A stretch of 64,000 nt of DNA from Hyaloperonospora brassicae (taxonomy: Eukaryota; Oomycota; Peronosporomycetes; Peronosporales; Peronosporaceae): positions 310,001 to 374,000 of the forward strand of contig CANTFL010001372.1 in assembly GCA_947650285.1 (NCBI GenBank), given 5' to 3'. The notes below the pieces were generated by a model, which saw only the letters and a list, made by a program, of their open reading frames with translations, made no database searches and was not told where the DNA came from. Position numbers and translations under genes: made by a program. Below are positions 24,450 through 37,313 of this stretch, one piece after another. Within the stretch, counting starts at the first letter, position 1. The number at the start of each line of letters is the position of its first letter.

Positions 24450-25513
24450 GTGGAGATAACGCAGTCACCGACGCTCAAGCCTAAACGATTCTTGCGAGAC
24501 CTGAATAGTGGCAAATTCAGGTCAATCTGTGTAATTGACGCAGAATACGAGGGCGTCAACGATATTAGATCGGCGGTAAGGTTTACTGAGATTGAAGGAG
24601 TTCTCAGCAGGTCATATGCGGACAAAGTAGTCTCGATGGGACGACATAGATTAAACAATACACGCATCCATCATGTGATTTGCTACAGGCAACATTTGTA
24701 TGATGATTAGGTCGAATATAGGGCGTGATCTCTGGATCCTTGTTATGCGAGTTGCCAAAGGATATAGGTGATCGCTATGGAATAAAATTGAGACCTATTT
24801 CGAAGTAATGTGGTCTGAAGCAGTGGTCACTTTCCCGTAAAAAAGTACTAGCGATCGACAATCTTCCTTTTCCGATGGCTTAGCAGCAGGTCATCTGAAA
24901 AAAAAACTTTCTCAGATAGCTCTCTGATCTTCCGTGTGCGCAAGTCCATAGTAGGATGGCGAATATTGCATACATTAACCAGTTAAATAGTGCAACGATG
25001 CCGGCCCTAACGTCGATTCCGAGAAAAGACGTAATTATAAATGGCATGTCTAAAAGTATCATTGTGTCGTCTATGTATCCAATGGACGGGTTTAGCAGTG
25101 GAATGGTTTGGTAGTGGCTGGTAATGCCACAGGGGCTAAGCTACAACCCTGCCACATTCAACAGATGCGATTCTAATCTTTTAAGATCGGTGCAAAATTT
25201 TGCACCGAGTTACTTCGACGATGTGCTCGTCCACAGCCGGGGTTTGGATGGAAAGTCGGGCGTGGAAGTCCACCAACTCCATGTTCGATACTTATCACAA
25301 GTATGTGTAGGCATGAATTGCACGCACCCCGTGAAGATTCAATATACAGCTATCGTAATACAACTTCTTAGGTGCATCGTCGGTAATCACGTCGTATGTC
25401 CTGATCTAGAAAAGTTCAAGGCAATTACCGACTGGACGGTGCCATTCGATGTCAAGGGACTTCGAAGGTTTCTTGGGCTAGCGGCATACTTGCACAAGTA
25501 CAATCGCAACTAA
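24450..25513 (+). pseudogene. Ty3-C pre-RT linker and reverse transcriptase remnant
   Basis: Near 24,470 the frame encodes TLKPKRFLRDLNSGK, parallel to the Ty3-A linker TLEPKRFLRDLRSGK. The RT palm is seen from 25,124 (MPQGLSYNPATFNRC, then SYFDDVLVHSR with the catalytic YFDD) to FLGLAAYLHKY near 25,500. The N-terminal RT fingers are lost to stops. The palindrome CGGTGCAAAATTTTGCACCG at 25,188-25,207 lies inside the RT region. Confidence 0.7.
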
Positions 25514-25559
25514 GACGAGATGAACGTCCTTCTTTCACGTTTTTGGAGAGGAAAAACGA

Positions 25560-27700
25560 GAAGTGGTCGTGGAGTGCTGAGTGTAAGCACTTCTTCGAAG
25601 GAGCCAAAAAAAGATTGATGCGATCGCCCATTTTGGCGATTGCCGACCAATACAGACCATTCCATGTGGTCTGTGACACCGGCGATATTGCATCGGCTTT
25701 GTGTTGATGCATTACAATGCAGACAGTACGGAACGCTTCGTCTAATATCAGTTACGCCAACTTCAATCGGCTAATCAAACCTATTTAGTGTATGTCAAGG
25801 AGCTCCTTGCTATGAGGTATGCACTAGCTAACGTTTGCATCTTTTGTATCAGAGACTAGACCGTTCATCGTCTGCAAGGTCATTGCGTAATTGCGCACGA
25901 TCGTGATCCGTCCACACCTCTCGCAACGAATTGCGAGGTTTCTGTCGTCTTCGCGGAGTATAATTCTCCATGAAATACAAGCTAAGACTGCTGAACGTTG
26001 TTGCTGATGATTTATCACGCCGGACTGCCTTATAACGGTCTGCTCTATCCAATAGTGAGGTCAACCCACTGCTACACCACTGATTAGAAGTGCCCCGTCG
26101 TTGAACAATCCCAAAGACGTGACAAATGCGTACACGCATGATATATGTATTGTGCGTTTGATAAACTGTCGATCCTACCCATCCCGTCAAGCTTATAAAA
26201 GCTTGCCGGCAACGTATCGATATTCAACTGATCGAAACACAACCCGCAATGAGCTGCTATATTTCTCAGCATTTTCTGGCGACACTACATGTGTATTTGT
26301 TCCCACTTATAACGATTTGCGAATGCGCGTCATGTATGAGTGCCAGGATGCTCCGTTTAGTGAACATCGTCGTCGAGAGAAGATTCGTCCCACGGTAAGC
26401 TGAGAATTTGACTAGCCCGACGGTAATAGGCTTTGCACAAGTGTGTTTGTGCTTGCGAAGTTCGTAAACGGATGAAGCCTAGAACTTTGACCCATTCACT
26501 GTTGAAGACTCGAATTGTGATGAAGGAGTGCTAGAAGTTTATTTCAATGGACTTCAGTTATTCCGCATCCATTTTACAAATAATGATATTCTTGTGTTAG
26601 TTGACTGGTTCATCTTGCTATTATCCCCGATTTTATGACAGACCAGGGCAATGTCGCGACTTTGTTTGGCTTAGTTTTACGACTCCATCGGTTACCTCGT
26701 GAGCTTGTCTCTGACAAGAACTTTTGGTTCACGGATGAGTTTTGGCAATCCGTGTTCCATTCTCTTGAGCATGATTGAATCTTTTTACCTCTGATTATGC
26801 GGAAACGGATGGCCAAATAAAACGTGCAAACCTTTTACGTGAAGAAATTCTTTAAGAATACGTTCACTCATTCACGTGTTGTATAGAATTCATTTTAGTG
26901 GTGGAGTATACCATTAATAATTCGGTCCATGCATTCAAGACGCATACACCGTTTAGTATGGATGGATTAATCCATCCACGAGTTCCCATCCAACTTAAGT
27001 GTGACGCATAATTTAAATTGGAGGGATCGATTAAGCAACAAATTTGACTAATGATAATCACTCATCGGGTTCCTAATCGATGCGAACGATGCCGACGTCG
27101 AAAAGGAATATACCCAGCAGTAGCGGCGGCGCTATTGATGCCACAGATGATGATGAGCTGGTATATTCATCTTTGCCAAAGATTATCTTAATGAAAATGG
27201 AGACATCCGCAGCGATGAGAAAAGAGAAAAAAATCTTTGTGCAGTGCGCACAAGAGCAGTGAGCAAAAGAAAGTTTAGTCAGCAGAACTTGTTCTGTTGG
27301 CTCGAGAAGCAGTGGTGCAATTTGACCAGGGCTATAATCGCTAATGCGGTGGACCACCCGTAAGGGAATGCTGACAATAGTGGAAGAGCGAATGATTTTC
27401 AATTGAATGAAAATGACTTAATACTACTGTATACGGTATACCTACCGAGGCACGCAGTGACAAGTGTGGGCAGAAATAAATCACTGTCCAAGTACATCAG
27501 TCCATCTCATTTTTTGCGCTGAGAAGGCTACGCATACATGAATGAGCTGCCACGTAGCATGTGTATGCATCCTACGTTCGCGCGGGGCGTCTCTGCTAGT
27601 ACTATCATTACGAGGATTCTTCTGAAGATGAAGATAACCTCCGCATTTAAAATCTTCACCCAGAAATTTACCTCACGCTCCAGGCGTTCATCATGGTATC
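25560..27700 (+). pseudogene. Ty3-C RNase H, integrase and integrase C-terminus remnants
   Basis: Fragments in several frames follow the Ty3-A order: an RNase H start near 25,560-25,700, the integrase zinc region near 26,290-26,380 (YNDLRMRVMYECQDAP, parallel to HDELRLRIMFECHDAP), the core with an LRLHRLPRELVSDKN-like run near 26,680, and the C-terminal YMNELPRSMCMHPTF near 27,550, which parallels the Ty3-A stretch RKMRTHSTF. No intact DDE triad remains. Confidence 0.6.
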
Positions 27701-28488
27701 GTAGTCAAAATAGCCCCTCAACTGAGGCATCTCTTTTCGGTCTGACGATAGCTCGTCAACGAGGGAATTTATGTCTAGCTCTTTTCTTCAACTGTACGTA
27801 AGCATACTTGGTACGATATGCTTTAGCACGGTCAGCACGTTACGCTTTTCCCTCTCGTGCTCCAAATCCTAGCACAATTGAAGGGTGCGCGGTACATCTC
27901 GCGGATGTCAAGGTTTGGTACACCGGATGACTCGGAGCAGTTTTTTCTCCTTCCCTATATTTTCTGGCGGACCCGCGTGGTGACCACTACTTTTGGTGGG
28001 GATCACTTTATATCAGTGCGACAAGATGTAGTTCGGGCGAATCATATCTTCCGTTGATGAGGGTATCCTCCCGTCCTGGTACATCTGGGAGCCTCACTCC
28101 AATCTGATGACCGACGTTTGCAGTTTCGTTTAACAATACGACGAGACACACCTGTTGAGGATGGATTCTCATCGTCAAACAAACGCTTAAAGTTTTCGTG
28201 GAGTGGTCGCAAATTTTTTAATACCATCGTACATCTCAAATGAGATGAGTGCTATAGAGTAGGAATCATTAGGGAGAAAGACCCCTTAGGGTCACGAGAA
28301 GGGTTGTTAACGCAGCTCATACAATTTTCTCCTCATCAGGGAAAGAACAAGACTGTCTTTCGATAAATTTCGTGCAAGTTATTTTAAGCACTGGTTAAAC
28401 ATTTATTATTAAACTATATGTAGGCGGTAGTAGATTTTCCACGCGGCGCTTCACGGCCAACATTCTTGCTGTTTACTACGATCAATTT

Positions 28489-28881
28489 TTACGCCTGCAC
28501 CAACCGACGATCGCCATAATCAATACGATTGATACAGCTACGATGACTCTGTATCGGGCCGCCGGTATCATTACGACAGCCATCCCCCTCGTTTCTATGA
28601 TTTATATCAAACAAATGCGATTGCGATAGTCTCGATACCTGTAACGAGTAATCTGACTCGTCGGGTAAGCCGAGCAGCTCGAGGCACCGCGTATTGTCGA
28701 GCATACCACTGTTACGAGAATTAGGCGATCTCTTCTTTGCAACCACTGCTTCACTGGAGGTCTTTGCGGGTGATATTGAGTCAAATGGGGGATCCGAATC
28801 ACCCGAACAGACAAAGAATAACTTGGTATTAACGTCCATGGGCTTGCCACCTGCAGCTTCAGCTGGGGGTGCGTGGGCCAC
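28489..28881 (-). pseudogene. Ty3-C antisense reading-frame relic
   Basis: This 130-codon minus frame lies between the pol remnants and the right LTR, antisense to the element, where Ty3-A and Ty3-B carry their antisense frames. Its segment LDNTRCLELLGLPDESD...INHRNEGDGCRND can be lined up with LSNERTREIQHSLFGSDDE...HERDDDGESRR of the Ty3-A frame. The similarity is weak and judged by eye. A further minus frame at 28,042-28,239 may continue it. Confidence 0.35.
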
Positions 28882-29190
28882 ACGTGAATACGCACGTTTA
28901 CCTGCAACTTTAATGTTTCATGCTGATCATTGGCAGCAGAAGTCGAATGAACAAAACCTGCTGCTGAGTCTTGTTGTGCTCGTTAGACAGCTGCACGCAT
29001 ACGTGCAGCGGATCTAGCGACGAAATTGGGAGCATTGCATCGTCTTGCGTTCCATGCGTCAATATGTGAAATTGCGTTAGCGAATACCTACAAGCCCCTA
29101 CCTATAGTATTCCATCGGTGATCACTTAATCAGCAATCAGTGGTCAGTCACTCGCTCTTGTGATAAGATGGGTAATGAAACGGATGGGCT

Positions 29191-29640
29191 TGTTACATGT
29201 CATTCATATATAAATATGCCAAAGTGAATAGTATCTTGTTCGTAGTATTCATCTATAGTACCTGACTTAGGAAATATTGATGGTGCATTATTTCCAAGGG
29301 TAAAATTAGTTGGCCGCTTCACTTATTGGTTGACAAAGACCATTGTATCAACAAATTTACCACCACTCGCTGCTAGAAGCAGGCAATGGGTGGTGAGCGA
29401 GAAACATACACAGCACACATTTGTAGTTTTATACAGTTAAATTAATTAAAGGAGAGTGATCGATGATAACTGTATCAAATACAGTTCTTCTTTCTCTCCA
29501 TACTAAGGGCTTTCTTGATCATGTTCTTCACCTCGCGCTATCGCAACGCTCACGTGTACGTGACGTCCAAGAGCGCTCAACCTTGTATTGAAAAACACAC
29601 CATGTCTTATTACAAATGGGTAAAAGAATGCCCTGTTACA
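29191..29640 (+). repeat. Ty3-C right LTR
   Basis: Begins TGTTACATG and ends CCCTGTTACA. It contains the shared LTR block (29,359-29,400) and a perfect hairpin AACTGTAT-caa-ATACAGTT at 29,468-29,486. It is clearly similar to the left LTR along its length, with many substitutions and small gaps. Confidence 0.7.
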
Positions 29641-32600
29641 ATTGTCGAGGAAGATCCAAAGACTCAGTAGACTGGCAAATTTGTAGTTTGGCGAGCTAGA
29701 ATCCTTTCGTTTCATCATATCCACGTACAAGTCTTGTCTAGTGTTAAAAATGTAAATTCGAATAAAGGATCCTTCTTTTAATCTATCTATTGTCGATGAA
29801 GGGGCTTCAGTAGTGAGCATCGTGATTCCTATTTGGCGTATATTGCGCCGGCGGATTGTTCAAGAGCATACATTACTGTCGGTAACCTGTTGTAATATCA
29901 TAAATGTATAGTAAAGAGAAGCTGCTGATCCCATAAAGGCTGTGGAAGGTATTTGACGCAAGCTGTTCATCATTCGCGAGTCTTAGCGGCTCTCAAAGGA
30001 GCAAAACTTATAGACTTATCGTTCTCTCAAATAAATAGGCTAATTTGTTTACCTGACTTGGCGAATTGGTTGTGCTCGTGCATTCAGGCTTCATCGTTGT
30101 ACATTACACTAGATTTTAGACCTAATATTAAATACAATTATCCAAGATGTTCTGATACGGCCTTTATTCCTCTCACGAGTAATCTCCTCGTCAGGCGTGA
30201 TTTCCAAGCAAATTACCCTCTATCAAAATGTTAGTTTTAGATGATAAAAAGACGTTTTGTCAGGTATCTAATATATTTACAAAATACCGATAGCTCATTC
30301 ATATTTTAATGCGCCGTATTTGTCACTGGCAGGAGACGTGGGAGAATCGTACCACAAAATGCTATTGATTGACATTATTCGATCAATTTTTTCTTTCTTC
30401 CTGTCATATATTCTACTTAGTGGCTGCTTTGTATTTTAATGGATATGATCGCGGTACGTAACAGTTAACGTAATAAATCAGCCGCTAAAGCTAACAAATA
30501 ACTTGATCGGACCCTAAATATATACAATTGCGTCTGCTGATCACGTATGACTGCAATATCAAAATGTCATGTGGCCTTCATGTCCGTCAAAATGTATGTT
30601 ATGGACAGAATTATATCCAGTCTTATCAGCATCGCGTTATGAGCGTGGACGTTTGTAGGTTTTACGTACGTCCGCGGGAAATTATTGGTCATTCTCATAG
30701 TCCATTCAACTCCATTATCTCATCGTACAAATTGGTGGATAATCGACCTTGAATACAAATGACTGCGTTCTGGCAGTTTCTAGGACAAATTCGTCGAGAT
30801 AGTTCGTAATAAATAAATTTATACTTAGTGACACTACATGATACTGTGCCAAGAGAGCACAACTAAGTTTGTATGTTTGTCCAGGTTGTGTGGGTTAAAT
30901 TGTTCGACGAAATGCCGGTCGGTTACCAGCACGTTTCGAAGTTTTTTGTGGGTATGTAATTTTGTCTGGACTGTTAACGTCTATAAATGATGCGACTTGT
31001 GTTTGGGGTCTCATGATATAGTTTTCCTGACATTTAAAAGACTGACCAAGGCGTGCATTTGTGTACATTATTTATCTGTAAAACAAATTAATGCGTTTAA
31101 TCCATGGTTACCACGATGAACTAGGAGACTTCAAACATTATGAATATGATTATCCTGATTTCCTTTCATCTTCAAAAGTTGCTATCCCCGCAAGTAATCT
31201 TTGGAAGTGAGGCTGGGTCCATCCAGATGCAAAACATAAGTGCGAAAGAGATCGACAATTGTGGGATGCACCAGATTCATCGACTATAAGGCACATGGAT
31301 ATTAGCTTACTGTACGAGATAAGAGTGATCAGTTTTGAAGCACCGCTTATGTCTCGCATCCCACGCACCTGCGGTCGTAAAAAGAAATAGTAACACCTGT
31401 AACTGCCGTAAAAGTGTTTTCGTTATTACTGGTATCGGTGCTAATGTTTTGTGCTCATTTGCTCGTTTTTGCGGCCACTAATCGGGATGCTATGTGGTGA
31501 GGGACAGATGAAGAAGCAATACAAGTACAAACGACAAACTTTTTGCGATGCGGAAAAAATACAAGTAAAAACAACAAACGTTTTTTGCTGATGAGTGCGA
31601 CTTGACAATTACTGCAAAGTATGGAACGATGCTCCGGATTCTAAGTTTCGCTTATGCTTATGGTCGCTAATGAACGTAAACATTGACTAAGTACCGGATG
31701 TCATTTACGGTATCGATAAGAGAAGAAGTCTCTGCAACATAAATATCTTACGTGTCGCTATTCATTACCAACATGGCTAGTGCGCTGTTACATATGCACG
31801 CCCTGGCGTCGGTGATTTCTAGACAAATTGTAGACCATTATCAACATTTATAGGAACACTATAACAAGCTCATTTTTATAACCCGTTTAATCAAATGGCG
31901 TAGGACTTGTGGCTCTTACAACTAAATCATATTTATTGCCAAGTGAGTCGAATAATATTTTACATCGAACATGGAAAGATGCGTAGGATATCGTGTTGCT
32001 TACAGCACTTAAGCACTATCATAAATTACGGATCTATGCAAGAAGGCGGATTCGATATCGTATCCAGTGTATGCCCATTTTTCGAGCTAGGAAGCTTTCA
32101 AACTAAAGCTAGGGTAGATATTAGAATACCAAAATTGATATGTAAAGTTGCTTTGACCGCGCAGAAAGTACTTATGATGTTCTTGAAATTGTCGCTACAA
32201 CGGTATGCTTTGTTTTTAGATACTCTTCCTTCTTAATGACCATATTGGAACGTTGAGCTCAAAAAATCTTGCCCGCTTCTATTAAATTAGTATCTCAGAT
32301 GATATATATATGCACTTGCTGTATCTATGTTGGTTAAACCAGTCATATTTCATTGACCCCTCTTTTGTATTACTCTTTGTGGCCTTTGACGCTTATTTTA
32401 CAATAAAAATAATGCAAGTACTTTGGACAGAATGGATCCTGACACGCCAATTAAAAGCACGTTTTTATCGCAAGAACGAAATGCATCTACGCCACACTAA
32501 TATAACATTATTGTAGGTATAATTTCTTGGGCTACATATCACCGAAGTTTGAAAACGTCCGACGCCTCGTCGAGCCACAAGTATATGCAAAAGGTTGCAT

Positions 32601-33357
32601 ACTTAACAAGACGTCTGGCTTGTAAATCTCAACGTTACATAATAATCACAGCATGAAGTGGCACGAGCCTATTATGGCATTGCCGTCGACAACGGTAGAT
32701 GCGGATCGCTGTGTGACCGACTACTTTGAATATGTTCATTTAGGACTATCCTTTATTTATGCGAATATCGATACGGGTCATCGTGTGACCAACCTTTTTA
32801 AATATGTTCATTCGGTACTGTCCCGTGATTTCTGCGAATGTCTCATACATACCCCCAATCCTCCGTCTTTGAACTGATGATCCTTCCGGACATACTAATC
32901 TAAACGTCATCAGAGGTTATTAGGTACCGGAATATAGGGGTGTCATTCATTTACTGTATTAAGAATGATCAACCCACTGAGGGGTCAAAAACTACAAACC
33001 TCCTCCAGAACAGACCACTCCACTACTACGCCAGCCCGACTCCTCCTTCGGGCTTTAGGTGATGCGTTTGTATATGTAATGGACGGTAGGCCTATATCCA
33101 TATGTTTGAGTATGCGCGAGTGTGTGCACCAATCGTAAGCGACACTTTTAGAAATGTTGTGGGTACCACATGTCATGCACGTGTTCGTAGCTTAACTGGT
33201 GCGGTGTGGCGGCACCATCGGAGAGGTCGCACAGATTCAGAAACCGGCACGGGCAAAAGACTAAGTTAAGCCTTCGGGTCTCGGAGTATAGGGTTTACCA
33301 GCAATGCCTGCCAGAAGTGACGTCTACTACTTTTAGGATGATGAAACTGTGGCTAAG
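29641..33357. other. AT-rich intergenic, no gene seen
   Basis: No coding, RNA or terminal-repeat signal is recognisable. Frames are short and lack family features. Around 32,985-33,180 a minus frame has a short basic run (SPKARRRSRAGVVVEWS), which may be mobile-element debris, but nothing supports a gene. Confidence 0.55.
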
Positions 33358-35220
33358 CGACAGATCGAATGATGGGACGCGGATCGGTGACCACCCAGTT
33401 GAGGCGTCACTCACTGAGGGAAAATGATGCCAGGGGACGCAGCGATCCAATAAGGAGATGTAAAGCGATCTCAACGGGGATCAGCGATCCGATCCAACTG
33501 TCGCCAGAATGATGGATATGGAACAAACGGGAAAATAGCGATCTGGGACAAGACGACAAATAGAACAATTTCCATGGAGCGATCTGGGACGAGGAAGTGG
33601 GATGAAGTCATACAATTTACCTGAATGTTGATCAAGTAGAAGGATACGTATATTAATGGTCGTGGATATTGTGTCCAAGTCATTCTGTAAAGATGCATCT
33701 GGGACCAGGTGATGCGATGCGATATGACTCTGGGACGAAGGTGTGACATCCTGCAGATCGGTAACACTCTTTACCGATCTCACAATGGAAGTACTGATTT
33801 AGGTTAATTATAGCCCGATCTGGAAACGTGGATACCCGTGGAGGTCCAGGGAGATATGTGGAGAGTCTCGTGGACCAGATATACCCTGAAGGGTAATATC
33901 GGAGCACGTACAATGAACAGAAGAACATCTGCTGTGGAATTGTACCGTGTCGATCTCAACGATCCCGACTTTGGACACCATATCGGTCATGTTCCATGTT
34001 GGTTATGGATATATCTCTGATGAGACTTTGGGATCATGATGAAAATGTTTGTTGAAGGTCCATGAGTGATGTATCGAAAGTCTAGACCGAAAGAGCCAGT
34101 GGAAGCCGGTTGGATTGACGTCGCAAAATGGATTTAGGCACATTTGGCCCTTAAGTACTATTTCGGACCTTTTGGTGCCAAAATTGGGAATGTGGTATCG
34201 TATTTGGGATTTGGTCTCTTCTAAGCATTTAGGAACGGTATCAGGAATATTGACGCTACCTTGGAGTACAGGTCATGAAATTCCGACACGTATTCAAGGG
34301 GCGGTCAAGCTTAAAGATGATATCGGTTTGGAGAGTGACCTAAGGTTTGGAATAACCTTTAAGATACGTTGGCTAGTAATTTAGTTGATTAATAAAACAG
34401 ACTTGAAGTCTACTTCTTCTTCTCACGACGCGCGTTCCCTCTCACTATTCCGGGCATAATTTATTTGGCTTCCCCGACTGTTTGAGGCACGCGTGCTACA
34501 AAGACATTGGAGACCGATCTTTGATTGTTGGCCAAGATCAAGAAGAGCGATCTCGGGAAGTTTGGCCCGGATCGATCAAGTACTCACACTCAACTCAACT
34601 GCTAGGGTAGCAGCGACAAGGAAAAGAATTTTTGGCTACAGGATCGCGAGACGGCTCAAGTAGTCAGAAGATCTGGACAAGGAGTTCAAGACAAGACCGA
34701 GCGAGATCTAAGCGATCCACGAGGCAGATCGGCCCGTTTCATTTTGGCGAAACAGGACACCCATCTGCCCACATTGCGCACTTCCTGCAAGATCGGCCGA
34801 TCCAAAGACCAGATCGGACCGATCCCAAGGCAAGATCGACAAAAGAGTTCGATTTGCTGAGTGAAGATTTCCACGCAGCAAAGACCTCGATCCCGAAGAC
34901 AGATCGAGATCGGTGTGATTTAGGATCAAGACCGCAACATCTCCAAAAAGAGATCGCCGTGACTCAAGATCAAGATCGCAGAACCCCTGTTCGTGGTGTG
35001 AAAATTTCCGCCCGGAAGCGAACTTTCATCCCCAAACCCTCAGCGAGATCGACATATCCCAAGGCCATTACGAAGAGCTCAAGCCAGCCCAACCGGCGGG
35101 TACAAAAGGTGAGCACAAGGCTATACAACAAGGCACGGATCGGAGTACCCCCTCCGTGAGTCGGCAAGTCTGGGCAAGTGGAAGATCGACCCTCACACAA
35201 GCGATTTTGTGAGATCGACT
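33358..35220. repeat. GATC-dense tracts of unknown origin
   Basis: The tetranucleotide GATC, mostly as AGATCG or CGATCT, occurs about 17 times in 33,358-33,970 and about 25 times in 34,500-35,220, where roughly 2-3 per 700 bp are expected. Phrases such as GCGATCTGGGAC recur at 33,540-33,830. A 175-codon plus frame (34,632-35,159) is rich in Arg, Ser and Asp codons made by these repeats. It shows no domain and is not called as a gene. It may be leader or gag sequence of an unrecognised element. Confidence 0.5.
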
Positions 35221-35917
35221 TCACCACAAAACTATGAGAGAGATAAGAGGGGAAATTGCTGCTCCTACCGTTTGCATAATATAATGAGTGGAAAGCAGAA
35301 TGGAACCATGCACCGTAGGAGAATAATGCACACATTGATACTCCGCAGCCTTCAGGCTGACATTCGCAGTGCCAACATTACACGATTCACTCTCGATGCT
35401 TGGATTGAATAACGTTATTCCCTCACATTTGGTAAGAATTCTCCGTCGATAAACTTGTACTTAGCTTCTCGGCTATTGTTTATTCGTTATCAACTAGTGA
35501 CCATGGATCTGCCACGGTGAACGTCAAATACTAACAGGTAGCGGATGTTAAAGTCGTCGAAGGGAAAGTTGTCAGAGAGAGGATTGTTGTCACTTCTTGG
35601 CGGTAAGACTTTCTATGACAGCCGCATATTTTGTTGTAGCCTGTCGCTCAGATATACCTAGTCAATAATTTCGTACCATCTTAAAAAACGTATGTCTTGC
35701 CGATACTCTTTGAGATTTCGAAAATACGCGACGCGTTGTAGCCTGCACTTGCAAATACTGTAGGCAGTCAAAAGTAAAATATATTCAGTGTTAACCACTT
35801 CTCTTTTTTTATAACTTAATCGTACGCTTGATCGACACTGTAACTTGACCAGGTTAAGTTGCACATGGCGTACGTCCAGTCCGCCCATCATCTTATGTCG
35901 GTCCCAAACGGCGAGAA

Positions 35918-36002
35918 AATCCAAAATCCAGCAGTAGAGTTGTACAAAAGTCCAGAAACCATCACCATTTCTGAGACAAGCCCACGCATAACACAAATAA
36001 TG
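35918..36002 (-). repeat. 85-bp inverted repeat, left copy
   Basis: The reverse complement matches 47,598-47,682 at 76 of 85 positions (counted by eye). The two copies face each other on either side of the MULE, about 335 bp outside its left end and 1.0 kb outside its right end. They may be fragments of another interspersed repeat. Confidence 0.75.
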
Positions 36003-36337
36003 GTTACCACACAATACCCCACTACAGGATTATATGAAAATGCGTGATTGGTTACGAGACTTTTCATTTTCAAGGAGTCGTTGGTTTCATCTCATTATGC
36101 ACAATTCGATTTGGCAAAAGGACGGCTCACTGCTCATTTGGCGACCGACAAGCGCCAACAAAGAAGGAAGGAAGCCCTCTGCGTTGTTCGCTGTTACCTC
36201 TCTCATCCTCGCGGGAATCAATCCCTTTGGTGATGAGATATAAGCGTGCATATTGATTTATCTGGATGTTAATTTATCCGAATTCAATCTATTAGCCTGT
36301 GACAGGAGAAAAGGTTAATGAGTAAATGTTAATTTCT

Positions 36338-36530
36338 GGGATTCGTTATTCATCACTCACCTTTTCGTTAACAAGCACCCACCTTAAAATTAGGACCTCT
36401 GATCGGTCCAAGTGGCGAATTAGAACCTAATATTCAACGGCTTCCCTGACGCCTAACAACAAGCACCTTGCGCTACGATTTTGACCACCTTTCTTCTCGT
36501 TTTAACCCACGATGAACAGCTTTTCACCCC
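36338..36530 (+). repeat. MULE left terminal inverted repeat
   Basis: About 193 bp matching the reverse complement of 46,396-46,589, including long identical runs such as the 22-base stretch around CTAACAACAAGCACCTTGCG. The transposase ATG (36,512) lies just inside its inner end. Confidence 0.85.
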
Positions 36531-37308
36531 CTCATAAGCTTGCATACGCTTCCCTGGAAGAGGCAAGAGTCGCAATTGATGCTCATGTGCAGCTGAAAGG
36601 CTATGTTGTGCTTCCCAAACACACAAGAAGGGTCGGCAATAAGAAAAACGGTGATGTAAAAGCTTTAATTCTTGTTTGCTCCCAGTAAAAACCACCCAGT
36701 CATACTACCAGGTGCTAGAGTCCGCCAGCGAATGTCATCCAGCCGTAGCACTGGCTGTTTCGTCAAGGCCAGTATACTACAAGTAGAAGCTGGAGATTGA
36801 CAGGCACAATTTGCCAACGGAGAGCACAACCACGAGACTTTTGCCCACCAGTCTGCCTATCCTCAATGGCGCACTTTGACATGGGAAGATCGGCAAGAAG
36901 TGTTGGCTCTTACACGTGCTAGAGTGACACCTGACCGCATAGTCACCTCACTGCGGCAGAACCATGATGCCTTAGCCACAGCTCAAGACGTTTAAAACCT
37001 GCGTCATGCAGAACGTAAAAGGATGCTGGCGGGCCGCTCTCCTCTAACAGCTCACTTGGACTCTTTAAAAGCAAGTGACAACTTCTATCAGGTTGACCCA
37101 CAACAGCAGCTTACTTACCTACTGATAATCTTCCCATCGGCAAAGGAGATTTGTCGGAAGTACAGTGCTGGTTGTGTGTGCTTGATTGACACCACATACA
37201 AGACCAGCAGATATGGACTCCCTCTACTCCACATTGTTGTCACAGCAACAAATTGTACTTTTACCTTTGCTAACTGTTTCATGCGGAACAAGAATTAGGA
37301 CGAATCCC
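36512..37308 (+). pseudogene. MULE transposase, N-terminal part
   Basis: From ATG 36,512 the frame encodes 58 residues of a FAR1-like DNA-binding start (YASLEEARVAIDAHVQL, GNKKNGDVKALILVC) to TAA at 36,686-36,688. After broken sequence, the core resumes at 37,023 with DSLKASDNFYQVDPQQQ and CLIDTTYKTSRYGLPLL, where the Asp of DTTY is the expected first catalytic residue. A TAG follows at 37,295-37,297, and DESRW then reaches the Ty3-B insertion, beyond which the frame resumes at 44,925 (AMRHIREVLQAYG). The gene was already decaying or has decayed since. Confidence 0.75.
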
Positions 37309-37313
37309 GGTGG

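Larger units (their letters stand above)
21810..29640 (+). mobile_element. Ty3-C: heavily decayed Ty3/gypsy LTR retrotransposon
   Basis: Two direct LTRs (21,810-22,252 and 29,191-29,640), clearly similar but much diverged, flank about 6.9 kb. After the left LTR, CTGATAGCACTTTA parallels the CTGGTAGCACTT primer-site region of Ty3-A and Ty3-B, which fixes the plus orientation. In order there are traces of gag (22,844), a pre-RT linker (24,450), RT with the YFDD box (25,125-25,510), RNase H (25,560-26,050), integrase (26,240-27,060) and the integrase C-terminus (27,535). An antisense frame relic sits near 28,489-28,881. Many stops and shifts make it dead. No target-site duplication could be recognised. 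It is the oldest of the three Ty3 elements here. Confidence 0.8.

Noticed and set aside
33180..33260. tRNA-like look of a GC-rich patch with short stems
   Set aside because: No TPsiC-type GTTCGANNC box, no cloverleaf and no anticodon arm could be fitted.
34632..35159. 175-codon plus frame in the GATC-rich tract
   Set aside because: Its residues follow from the AGATCG repeats; no domain or start context supports a gene.
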